Shown here one piece after another: positions 1-8,480 of a stretch of DNA of 64,000 nt; positions within the stretch are counted from its first letter, which is position 1, and each line of letters starts with the position of its first letter. The DNA comes from JABMQB01 sp963677475. Lineage in GTDB: Bacteria; Bacteroidota; Bacteroidia; Bacteroidales; Prolixibacteraceae. The stretch covers positions 124,001 through 188,000 of the forward strand of contig CAXXQD010000016.1 in assembly GCA_963677475.2 (NCBI GenBank). The letters run 5' to 3'. The notes below the pieces were generated by a model. The model saw nothing but the letters and a program-made list of their open reading frames with translations. It was not told the origin of the DNA and ran no database searches. Both the position numbers and the translations under genes were made by a program.

Positions 1-2714
1 TAGAACAACCAATCAACAGGAACCCCATTTTCATCGGCTCCTAAGCCAGCATCATGAATCGGAATACTTTTATTGCCATCCATAAAGCCAAGGATTAGAA
101 CCCGGCCTTTGCCAAGTACCAATTCGTTTTCTCCTGGTTCATACTTATAAGTATAAACATTTACCGGATACAAACCGTTTAATTTGATGGCATTTGCTAT
201 TTTAATATCTGCCTGCCCCCTGTCGTTTGCATTTGCATTGGTTTCAAGGGTTGGAGGGTTTAGTATTGAATAACTATTGGTATTAAAATACCCAACCAAG
301 ATTTTTATGGGCTGTTCATTTTTAAACTTTAAAACGGTACCATTTCGTTGCTGATCACGGTCAGATAATAATAGCCCTGACATTTTTTGTAATTCCGGTG
401 CTACTTCTTCAATAAGTGCACGATTATCGGCATATACTTTTTCGCCAGCTTTTAATGGAAAGCGTTTAATATTCTCATTTATAATTGTAACATCAGCAGG
501 CTCAATAACCTCAAGCTCAGAAGCAACAACTCCTTCGTTTGATTTTAGCATTTCAAGGTTACGTTTAAAATTATCGAGCTCAGACTGGTATTGGGGAAGT
601 AATTCTTCCCAGGTTTTATTCTTTCCTCCTGCTCCTGAAATTGGAATCCTGCGTTGCTGGGTTTGCATACTGTTTGCGTATAAATACGAGTCTTTGGTCA
701 ATTCCACCAATTTTTGATAATGTTCCAAACTCTTCTCCAAATGCGGGATGACTCCTTCCAGATCATCCACATTATTCGTGTATTTGTATTTATACACCAA
801 CAATGCAGCCTCCACTTTTTCGGCAAAGAAATTTGCAAATGCGTTGTAACAATGCATGTCGTTGCTTAAACGTGCAAATTCTTCGTTATTTTCAGAAACT
901 TTTGAAGAAGCAGCATCAATCGCCTGAACAGCTTTCTGCCCATGCTCTACAACCTCTGAAATAATATCTACCGGAGTTTCGCCAATGTGCTCCTCGCCTT
1001 TGTATTCTTTTTCTGTATATACTTCCAAAACTTCTTTTAATGGACCGCTAGATGTCCAGAAATTAGAATACACATTATACTTATGTGGGTTTACCAATTG
1101 TCCCATAAACATCCCCAATAAAAGTGTTTGACGATTGCCATCCGAAATACCAAACGTTCTCAAAAGTTTAGGTGCAATTTCCCCTGCTTGTTCGTAAGCT
1201 TCCAATATATTTTTGCCGTCCGAACCACAGCCATAATATGCAGCAAGTTCATCTGACCAATACTGTATTTCTTCAGAACGGTCCCTTTTGCAATTCCAGG
1301 CATAACGCCCCCATGTTTTATACCAAATCCAATCACGGTCAACTTGCTTAATTCTTGGAGTTGCTTTATCGGCAGTGTATGGCCAGTCCCAATACGAAGT
1401 TTGTGGATAAAGGTGTAATCCGTTAGCGCCCTGGATATTGTGCATCGCCTGTGTACTTTTTTGGATAAAGTCAGGTGAGCCATATCTAAATGGTTCAAGG
1501 TTCGCAAGAATGTGCACATTTGAAATATGAATTGAACCCAGCTCGCTCATGCTTTTAGGAATTGTTTCCCATGAATCACGAGGTTCGTAGGTCGTAAGCG
1601 ATTCCCCATTGTATTTCGACATGGTGTAAAGGTTTTTGTAGATAGGTAATGCCGCTTCCATTACTTTCGCCCCGTCGGTATCATGTCCACGTAAAACAAT
1701 TGGAGGTTCTTCGGTAAGCCCAAGCTCAGTTAATCCATCCTGTACACCCGGAATAATGGTTTTTGTAAACCATTCCACATCATCTTCAATGGTGTGCATT
1801 GCTTCACCCAAACAAACAAGTAACCCAACATTAGGATATTTCTCGATAAATGCTGCCACCGATTTCCGTGTATAATCAGCAATTAGTGGTGTAATTGGGC
1901 GGCTACGGTTTTGGGTTTGCAAATTGTGGTGCTCTGCAAATGGTTTGGAAAGTATAATATTGTAAAACATTTGAATTACCCATATCCCACGTTTATTCGC
2001 CTCTTCGGTAATAAATCCAAACATTTCTTCATTCAGTTTGAAAGTTTCATCGTCCACTTCAACCGCATACGGATAATCCTCAAGTTTTACCAATGATGCA
2101 AACGGGTGTCCATTCCATAAATACAATGAATTATATCGGTTTTCTACCATCATGTCGAGGTACTCAATCCAATGCTCTTTATCGTAAAACCAAGGGAAAT
2201 TTTCTGGGGTGTAAGGATATTCATATACATGCCTTCCCGGTAAGTAAGTAGTTTTTTGTAAACCTATACATGTACCGCGCAGTACCATTTCCGGCTGGTC
2301 AACCAATTTTATTTCATCGGGCAAACCACCTTCACTTTTTATTTGATCCCCTAATTCGATGCAAGCATACAGTACCCCACTTTGGTCTGCACCGCCCACA
2401 TAAATTGTTTTTCCTTCGGATTGAATTGCAAATCCTTCTTTCCCGATTGAACTTTTTGAATCCAGTGGTGAAGCTGACAATAAATTGCTGCCAATTGTAC
2501 CCACAACAATTTTACGATCTTCAGAATCTATATTCTGAGTTGAATGCTGAACCTCATAGCCATTTTCTTCCAATATTGTTGTAGCTTTTTCTACAGCAAA
2601 GGTTTCCCTGGAGGAGGATTGTTCCGAAACAATCAAAACATTCCCCTTTTGACTACAGGAGATTACAAGTAAAAACAGCAGGGTTAGTAGGCTTAAGTTA
2701 TATATTTTGTTCAT
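1..2714 (-). CDS. GH67/GH20-like glycoside hydrolase lipoprotein (3' end outside window)
   Basis: The frame opens at an ATG at 2714 and stays open for 904 codons to the left edge, so the C-terminus is missing. It starts with a lipoprotein signal (LLVISC, Cys about residue 20). The next 120 residues resemble the GH67N/GH20b-type domain that precedes the barrel of alpha-glucuronidases and hexosaminidases (KIVVGT, GKTIYVGG). A long barrel-like region follows (LRGTCIG, WIEYLDMMVENRYNSLYLW, ITPLIADY, LLVCLGEAMHTIEDD, HISNVHILANLEPF), then a helical part. The exact family cannot be fixed by eye. The role is probably outer-membrane or periplasmic uronic-acid or hexosamine glycan cleavage. It is the last gene of the minus-strand PUL chain in the window and has its own promoter region with two operator-like palindromes. 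Confidence 0.65.
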   Translation of the reverse strand, partial: MNKIYNLSLLTLLFLLVISCSQKGNVLIVSEQSSSRETFAVEKATTILEENGYEVQHSTQNIDSEDRKIVVGTIGSNLLSASPLDSKSSIGKEGFAIQSEGKTIYVGGADQSGVLYACIELGDQIKSEGGLPDEIKLVDQPEMVLRGTCIGLQKTTYLPGRHVYEYPYTPENFPWFYDKEHWIEYLDMMVENRYNSLYLWNGHPFASLVKLEDYPYAVEVDDETFKLNEEMFGFITEEANKRGIWVIQMFYNIILSKPFAEHHNLQTQNRSRPITPLIADYTRKSVAAFIEKYPNVGLLVCLGEAMHTIEDDVEWFTKTIIPGVQDGLTELGLTEEPPIVLRGHDTDGAKVMEAALPIYKNLYTMSKYNGESLTTYEPRDSWETIPKSMSELGSIHISNVHILANLEPFRYGSPDFIQKSTQAMHNIQGANGLHLYPQTSYWDWPYTADKATPRIKQVDRDWIWYKTWGRYAWNCKRDRSEEIQYWSDELAAYYGCGSDGKNILEAYEQAGEIAPKLLRTFGISDGNRQTLLLGMFMGQLVNPHKYNVYSNFWTSSGPLKEVLEVYTEKEYKGEEHIGETPVDIISEVVEHGQKAVQAIDAASSKVSENNEEFARLSNDMHCYNAFANFFAEKVEAALLVYKYKYTNNVDDLEGVIPHLEKSLEHYQKLVELTKDSYLYANSMQTQQRRIPISGAGGKNKTWEELLPQYQSELDNFKRNLEMLKSNEGVVASELEVIEPADVTIINENIKRFPLKAGEKVYADNRALIEEVAPELQKMSGLLLSDRDQQRNGTVLKFKNEQPIKILVGYFNTNSYSILNPPTLETNANANDRGQADIKIANAIKLNGLYPVNVYTYKYEPGENELVLGKGRVLILGFMDGNKSIPIHDAGLGADENGVPVDWLF

Positions 2715-2740
2715 AATGATTTAGATAATTTTATCGATTC

Positions 2741-2771
2741 CAAAAATATAAAAATAAAGGAAAACATGTAA
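2741..2771 (-). promoter_or_regulatory. Candidate Bacteroidota promoter for the GH67/GH20-like gene
   Basis: The minus strand reads TATTTTTG at 2748-2741, matching the Bacteroidota -7 box TAnnTTTG. The -33 position falls at about 2767-2771, inside the first TGTAAACGTTTACA palindrome, where the -33 match itself is poor. Transcription would start near 2734, giving a 5' leader of about 20 nt. This is a sequence match only. Confidence 0.4.
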
Positions 2772-2780
2772 ACGTTTACA
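2767..2780. promoter_or_regulatory. Perfect 14-bp palindrome, LacI-family-type operator
   Basis: TGTAAACGTTTACA is a perfect palindrome with the central CG typical of LacI/GalR-family operators. It overlaps the expected -33 region of the candidate promoter for the gene starting at 2714, so a bound repressor would block it. No LacI-family gene is encoded in the window. Confidence 0.6.
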
Positions 2781-2833
2781 CTATTTAAAACATTATTAAA
2801 TAGGCAAAACTTATTCTGTAAGATAAGATTCTA

Positions 2834-2847
2834 TGTAAACGTTTAAA
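2834..2847. promoter_or_regulatory. Second LacI-type operator copy, one arm imperfect
   Basis: TGTAAACGTTTAAA repeats the first palindrome with one mismatch in the right arm. Its centre lies 67 bp from the centre of the copy at 2767-2780, a spacing that would allow looping or cooperative binding. Both copies lie between the GH2 stop codon and the GH67/GH20-like start. Confidence 0.55.
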
Positions 2848-2872
2848 CTGTTTATATACGTATAACAGTTCT

Positions 2873-5683
2873 TTATTCCCCTGAAAAATTAAAATAAAGT
2901 GTCAATGTTTTGCACCTTCTTCTCCAATGGTCGTAAGGCCCAAAATCAAAAAAATTGTTTTTTTGTCCGGAAGGCCCCATGTTGAACGAGTCATTGGTTT
3001 TGCTTCCCATCGCCGAAATTCCCTGCATAAATGAAATATCACCATCAGGGAAAGCAGGCGCCAAACGAGGTTCGAGCGGTTCAGGCTGATCTGGTGTATA
3101 AAGTCGCAGAAAAACATCTTCCGTTGCGGTAGCCACCATAAAAGATTGTTCTTTGCTTTTAATTTTAGCCCAGTAAAAATTAGAATGATAGCCTTTAAAT
3201 TCAGGATATATCACGGGTGGAACACCTGTCATTGTTGTATTATAATCCTTTTCGTGGATTCCCAGCTCCATACCTTGTGTTCTGTTTTTCCAAACCCGAT
3301 AAGGACCATGCCCCATCCATTTTACACCTTCAACCAGTTCTTCCGGGTAAGAGAAATTAACGCCCAAATAATCGAAAGGCACATCGTAAACTTCTCCCAA
3401 ATAAGAAATATCAAGCCTTGCCCAACCAGATGGGTAAAAAGACCAGGTAAATTCTTTCATTCTGGAATCTTTTTCGAAAGTGCACAAGATACGAAGGGTG
3501 TCTTGCTCCATTTGAGCAGAAATATCTTTAAAAATGGTTTTTCCGGCACAAATTATCGGACCATTGTTGAATGGGATTTCCCCTTTAGGGTTTACAACTT
3601 TTTTTAGCAATCCGTCGGTTTTTCCTATGCTATATTGAATATCACCAGCCTTAATTTCATAAGCAGTTTCAGTTTCCGAATAACTTACTTTGGGCGCATC
3701 TGTCTTTTCCTGTTTTATTTCCCCGATGATATCTTTCGGCAATGATATGGGCCAACTCCACGTATAAAGTTCCTGCCCGTACTGATCGGTTGCTTTTACA
3801 TAAAGTACATCGTAGCTTAGCCAATCTTCAGGCAATTCGATATTGATATGCCCTTTTTGACGGGGTTCAAGATCTGGTGCTTCACATTTCCCCCAAGTTA
3901 TTTCCTCATCCATAGAATTCGGCAATTCCAGTTTGTCCATTCTCCAGCTAAACTTGCACTCTTTCAGATTGGTGTATAAATAACGGTTTTCGAGGTACAG
4001 TTTGCCGTCAAACTCAGGAGTCAGGTTTCGATCTTCGAATTGAACCGGTGACCAAATTTCCTTGATGGCAAAATAGCTCCCCTCCTTTTCATGGAAAGGT
4101 CCCATAATTCCGTCAGCTCCTTTTGAGTTGTAGGTATCCAGTTTTCCATCTTCATCGACCCTTACAACACCCTGGTCGGCAAAATCCCAAATAAAACCGC
4201 CCGCTGCAACAGGTATTTTCCAAATCAACTCCCAATAATCGTAAAGGGCTGAACCTTGCCCACCATCGTGCATTCCGTGTAAAAACTCGGTTGGCAATAC
4301 AATATTCCGACCATGCCAGAAGGTGCCAACTCCGTAATCATATCCACGGTAATGCTCGGTTGAAATACCATTAAAAGATTGCCATGGTTGCATTACTTCC
4401 CTTTTTTGATAGTCGTATTTTGGGTAGTATGGAAGAAGTTCTTCGTTATGTCCCCCTTCGTTTCCATTATCCCATAAAATAATGGAAGGATGGTTCACAT
4501 CGCGTAGAATCATTTCTTTTACAAGTTTAGCTCCTATTTCGGTTTCGTAAGCATCATGCCAGCCCGTTAATTCGTTTACAACGAACAAGCCAAGCGAATC
4601 GCAAACATCCAAAAAATGTGAATCCGGAGGGTAATGCGCCATACGCACACCATTCATGTTCATATCTTTAATGGTCAATACATCTTCAATGCTACGCGCT
4701 TTGCTTGATGCACGTCCGGTTGTGGGCCAAAAAGTATGGCGGTTTACACCTTTAATCTTTATTTTAACCCCATTTACATAGATCCCATCCCTTTTACGCA
4801 CTTCAATTGTCCTAAATCCAAATCGCTCGACAAATTCATGAATAACTTGTCCTTTTTTTGTCAATTGGAATTTCACCTTGTAAAGGTTAGGATATTCCGG
4901 GTTCCAGGCTTCAATATTTTCCACTTTATTTTCAAGGATAACACTTTCCTGGGCTTTTGAAATCGGGATAGAAAAACTTTCACCAACAGTTTCACCGTCG
5001 AGTGTCAGAACCTGCGCACTTACCTGGTCAGCTCCCTTAATATTGCTCAGGAATACTTGTGCTGAAAATAAACCATCGGCTTTGGCATCGATTGCTGCCC
5101 GTTGGATATTTTCCATGGGTTTCGCTTCGAGCCATACCGGACGATAAATTCCGCCAAATATCCAAAAATCGGAATAACGCTCCGCCTTATTTATTGAATT
5201 GTTTGAAGAATGTTTATCAACTTTTACTTCCAATAGATTTTCTTTGCCGTATTTTAACAAGGGCGATATGGTGTATTTAAACCTATAATATGCCCCTTGA
5301 TGAATTTGTCCTGCCAACTTGCCGTTTATTTTAACCTCTGTATCCGTCATAGATCCGTCAAAAACAATTTCGACATGTTTTCCTTTCCAATCCGAAGGAA
5401 CATTGAAACGGTATTTATACAAACCTGATTCTTTTCCACGCTCTTCATCTTTTGCATGGCCATAATTATATTTTCCAAATCCTTGTAACTCCCAATTGGA
5501 GGGAACGGGAATGGTTGTCCAAGTTCCTGAATTACTTCCATCAGTACAAAAGAATTCCCAATCAACGGTATTGTCGGACCCGGTGCCCGATAAGTATTGG
5601 ATTTGGGTAGATTGGGCATGTAAAACAGTACTGTTTATAAAAAGTATTGTACTGATTAACAATATGAATTTAAAGCTCGTCAT
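2873..5683 (-). CDS. GH2 beta-galactosidase-like glycoside hydrolase, secreted
   Basis: Retaining exo-glycosidase of family GH2, about 936 residues. I chose the ATG at 5683 because the longest frame begins with TTG two codons earlier. A signal peptide ends in VLHAQ. Then come the jelly-roll sugar-binding domain (about 50-200), an Ig-like sandwich (about 200-300), the TIM barrel with GVNRH, and a C-terminal beta-sandwich region (GHGPYRVWKNR). The probable acid/base is the Glu in WDNGNEGG (about 410) and the nucleophile is the Glu in PTEFLHG (about 467). The family also includes beta-glucuronidases and mannosidases, so galactoside specificity is inferred from length and domain layout. It sits between the GH67/GH20-like and propeller genes of the PUL. 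Confidence 0.85.
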   Translation of the reverse strand: MTSFKFILLISTILFINSTVLHAQSTQIQYLSGTGSDNTVDWEFFCTDGSNSGTWTTIPVPSNWELQGFGKYNYGHAKDEERGKESGLYKYRFNVPSDWKGKHVEIVFDGSMTDTEVKINGKLAGQIHQGAYYRFKYTISPLLKYGKENLLEVKVDKHSSNNSINKAERYSDFWIFGGIYRPVWLEAKPMENIQRAAIDAKADGLFSAQVFLSNIKGADQVSAQVLTLDGETVGESFSIPISKAQESVILENKVENIEAWNPEYPNLYKVKFQLTKKGQVIHEFVERFGFRTIEVRKRDGIYVNGVKIKIKGVNRHTFWPTTGRASSKARSIEDVLTIKDMNMNGVRMAHYPPDSHFLDVCDSLGLFVVNELTGWHDAYETEIGAKLVKEMILRDVNHPSIILWDNGNEGGHNEELLPYYPKYDYQKREVMQPWQSFNGISTEHYRGYDYGVGTFWHGRNIVLPTEFLHGMHDGGQGSALYDYWELIWKIPVAAGGFIWDFADQGVVRVDEDGKLDTYNSKGADGIMGPFHEKEGSYFAIKEIWSPVQFEDRNLTPEFDGKLYLENRYLYTNLKECKFSWRMDKLELPNSMDEEITWGKCEAPDLEPRQKGHINIELPEDWLSYDVLYVKATDQYGQELYTWSWPISLPKDIIGEIKQEKTDAPKVSYSETETAYEIKAGDIQYSIGKTDGLLKKVVNPKGEIPFNNGPIICAGKTIFKDISAQMEQDTLRILCTFEKDSRMKEFTWSFYPSGWARLDISYLGEVYDVPFDYLGVNFSYPEELVEGVKWMGHGPYRVWKNRTQGMELGIHEKDYNTTMTGVPPVIYPEFKGYHSNFYWAKIKSKEQSFMVATATEDVFLRLYTPDQPEPLEPRLAPAFPDGDISFMQGISAMGSKTNDSFNMGPSGQKNNFFDFGPYDHWRRRCKTLTLYFNFSGE

Positions 5684-5818
5684 TTTCAATTGATTTATAT
5701 TACTAAACTAAACTACGGACTAATATGCTTTTTCAAGCCTTTTATATTTTTTTGATTTGACAGTGGAGGAATTGACCTAAGAAATGTGATTCATTTGCCT
5801 CCACAAATTTAATTATTT

Positions 5819-6937
5819 TTATTTCCAAGCCAAGGTACATTTGCCAATAGCGTAGAATTTTTTGTCCTTGTTATTCATAAGACAGGTGTAAATTACTGTG
5901 AATGTACCATCATCTTCTTCAATTGCACATAATGGTGTTCGCATGGCATGGTCGCCTTCCATGCCCCACAAATCCTCTTTCGTTTGTACTTTCACACGAA
6001 CCTCTTTCCCCCAATTAATGCCATCATCCGAAATACTGTAGCCAATTTCCTGATCGCCAAAAGAATCGAAAACAGCCAAATATTTTCCGCTCTTTAATTT
6101 AGAAACCACCGGGTTTTCCATAAACTCATCAACGATTGGCACCGGATTGTATTTCTCCGGCATTCGTTCCCATGGTCCGTTAAGATTTTTTGCAGTTGCC
6201 AAGCCTGTTGGCCATCCACCTTTGGGGATGTGGTTATGCCCATCGTAAAAAGCATACCAGGTATCGCCCACTTTCCATGGATTAAAACTTGCCACCGCCT
6301 GTTGCCCTTCCCAAGCCTGTGAATTTCCATCGGGTTTCAACACAATTTCCATATCGGCATAGGGACCCGCAATTCCTTCCAATCCAGGTTTTACCGACTT
6401 TGCACGCCAAATGCGGCCTTCGTAATCAGACTGTTGCTGTTCGCCTTTTTCCTTATCACCTGAGCGGTAAGCAACATAAAATATATTCCATGCATTTTCA
6501 TCCTCGTTGAATTCAACGCCAGTTAGCCAAACTTCTGATTTTGGATTGGTAGGTGACCTTTCAGGAATACTTTCAACAATTGTGGACTGACGGGACCAAT
6601 TAACGGCGTTGGTACTGGTCCAATAAGAAACACGTAAATCACGATGCGGGCGAATAAACATCTCGTTCACAAACATGTGGTAACCCCCATTAAGTTTAAC
6701 AACCTGACCAGTTTCAAAACCAGAAACGTTGTTGCTTTTTAGCACATCGGGATGATCAGGCCCAATAACCGGACCATAATGGCATGAGATCATTTTTAAT
6801 GTATCTGTAGTATTTGAAGCTTTTGTTACAGTGGCAGAGCAAAAAACGAATACACCTAAAAAAATAACTATTATGCTTGTTTTTTTTATAGCTACCCGCG
6901 ATATATAAGCTGTTATTAAGTCCATATTTATCATCAT
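5819..6937 (-). CDS. Five-bladed beta-propeller glycoside hydrolase (GH43/GH117/GH32-like)
   Basis: A 372-residue secreted protein with an N-terminal hydrophobic segment (about 18-38). Recurrent blade motifs are visible: GGYHMFVNE, VSYWTSTNAVNW, DTWYAFYDG, GLATAKNLNGPWER, GKYLAVFDSF and IGYSISDDGINW. This pattern is typical of the five-bladed propeller glycosidases of GH43, GH32 and GH117. I cannot assign the catalytic acids confidently, so the family is left open. A start at the internal ATG at 6925 is also possible. The gene ends 12 bp before the upstream GH29 stop codon (on the coding strand), so the two are probably co-transcribed. It likely removes a side-chain sugar such as arabinose or an anhydro-galactose-type residue; this is inference. 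Confidence 0.7.
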   Translation of the reverse strand: MMINMDLITAYISRVAIKKTSIIVIFLGVFVFCSATVTKASNTTDTLKMISCHYGPVIGPDHPDVLKSNNVSGFETGQVVKLNGGYHMFVNEMFIRPHRDLRVSYWTSTNAVNWSRQSTIVESIPERSPTNPKSEVWLTGVEFNEDENAWNIFYVAYRSGDKEKGEQQQSDYEGRIWRAKSVKPGLEGIAGPYADMEIVLKPDGNSQAWEGQQAVASFNPWKVGDTWYAFYDGHNHIPKGGWPTGLATAKNLNGPWERMPEKYNPVPIVDEFMENPVVSKLKSGKYLAVFDSFGDQEIGYSISDDGINWGKEVRVKVQTKEDLWGMEGDHAMRTPLCAIEEDDGTFTVIYTCLMNNKDKKFYAIGKCTLAWK

Positions 6938-6949
6938 TCCAATTTTTAT

Positions 6950-8374
6950 TTATTCGAGTTCAATTCTGAAAACAATAGCCAAATCGTCTGGTATCCGAGC
7001 TTTTGGAATTGTGAAGGTCAAGCCATCTTCGTCCAGGTCAAAACTACAATCATCCAATTGCTTCAAACCAAGCATGGTTACTTTTTTTATTTCGCCATTA
7101 ATTCTTCCCGGCGTGATTTGTTTTAAATTTATTGGTTTATACAAGCCCGGCCATTCATAGAACATGGCATAAACTGCTTTTTCCTTTTTTGTATAAAAAA
7201 CATCGAGGCCATCATCGGTAATTTCATGTGGAACAGCAAAGGGGCGTGTTTCGAAAATTGCTTCTCCGTGTGACCAAACCCATCTTCCTACCCTATGAAC
7301 AATATCTTTCTGGTTTTGCGGAATGGTTCCGTCTTCCATCGGAGATAAGTTAAGTAACATTTGCCCATTTTTACTTACCACATCAATCAGGGTATGAACT
7401 ATTTGTTGTGGAGTACGACATTCCATTCCTTCGGTATATCCCCACGCATACGATATTCCGGTTCCGATTGAATAATCACACAACCATGGCTGTTCCATAA
7501 TTTCATCCGGGTTTTTATTCTCATGATCAAGCATTCCAACTTCCGTAGGCAGGTCATCGTCTTTGTACGTAACAGCAACTTCCTGATTATTTGCGGCAGC
7601 TTCGTTTAAATAAAACGCCAGATATTTTTTAATATAGTCTTCAGGGATATCATCCAACCAGGCATCAAAGTACATGATATCGGGATGGTAGAGTTTAGCT
7701 ACCTCATTACATTTATTGAGCCACATGTCAAGCCACTCGTTGCGATCCATCATCGATCCATAAAGTTTCTCGTATTTAGGATCATCGGCAGCCCAGCCTT
7801 TTTCAATTTTAAGAGCGGTATAGTTAAATGAATGGTGTAGCGAAGTAAAAAATTTCATACCGCGGCTTTTAATTGCTTTTTCCAATTCGCCAACCACATC
7901 GCGGTGTGGTCCCATATCCAATGAATTAAAAGGTGTAAACTGACTGTTCCACATGGCAAAACCATCGTGGTGTTCGGCAACCAATCCGGCAAAACGGGCT
8001 CCACTTTTAATGTAAAGGTCTGCCCATTCATTGGCATTAAACTTTTCCCCTTTAAACATCGGTATAAAATCGTGGTACCCGAACTTATTTAAATCGCCAT
8101 ATAAAGCTTTATGCCGCTGATAAGTACCGTGTTTGCTATAGCCCGTTGAATGGTGCATAGTACGGTAATAATGCTCATTGTTGTAGGCCGGGACAGAATA
8201 GACACCCCAATGCGTATAAATACCAAATTTTGCATCGCGAAGCCACTCCGGAACCGGATTATGTTTGTATAACGACTCCCAATTGGGTTCATATTGCCCC
8301 TCTTGGTTTTGTGCTTGCGATTGAAAAGCTGCAATTGTTAAAATTACCGCTAAATAAAAAATTACAGGTTTCAT
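6950..8374 (-). CDS. GH29 alpha-L-fucosidase, secreted (copy 1)
   Basis: Retaining alpha-L-fucosidase of family GH29, 474 residues. It has a signal peptide ending in QSQAQ and therefore likely acts in the periplasm. Family hallmarks are the N-terminal KFGIYTHWGVYSVPAY, the active-site HHDGFAMW, and the nucleophile Asp in MYFDAW (about D237). A C-terminal beta-sandwich begins near residue 365. The acid/base is not conserved across the family and cannot be called. It is about 50% similar by eye to the neighbouring GH29, which suggests an old duplication with divergent linkage specificity. It is followed closely by the propeller hydrolase gene. Confidence 0.9.
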   Translation of the reverse strand: MKPVIFYLAVILTIAAFQSQAQNQEGQYEPNWESLYKHNPVPEWLRDAKFGIYTHWGVYSVPAYNNEHYYRTMHHSTGYSKHGTYQRHKALYGDLNKFGYHDFIPMFKGEKFNANEWADLYIKSGARFAGLVAEHHDGFAMWNSQFTPFNSLDMGPHRDVVGELEKAIKSRGMKFFTSLHHSFNYTALKIEKGWAADDPKYEKLYGSMMDRNEWLDMWLNKCNEVAKLYHPDIMYFDAWLDDIPEDYIKKYLAFYLNEAAANNQEVAVTYKDDDLPTEVGMLDHENKNPDEIMEQPWLCDYSIGTGISYAWGYTEGMECRTPQQIVHTLIDVVSKNGQMLLNLSPMEDGTIPQNQKDIVHRVGRWVWSHGEAIFETRPFAVPHEITDDGLDVFYTKKEKAVYAMFYEWPGLYKPINLKQITPGRINGEIKKVTMLGLKQLDDCSFDLDEDGLTFTIPKARIPDDLAIVFRIELE

Positions 8375-8480
8375 TGAATCGATTTAATTGTTTTATATTA
8401 TTTAAGTTTGTCAGAAAAATATCGACTTCGCCACTTTGCTACAAATTCCAATAAAATTTGATTGAAAACTACATGGAGCT

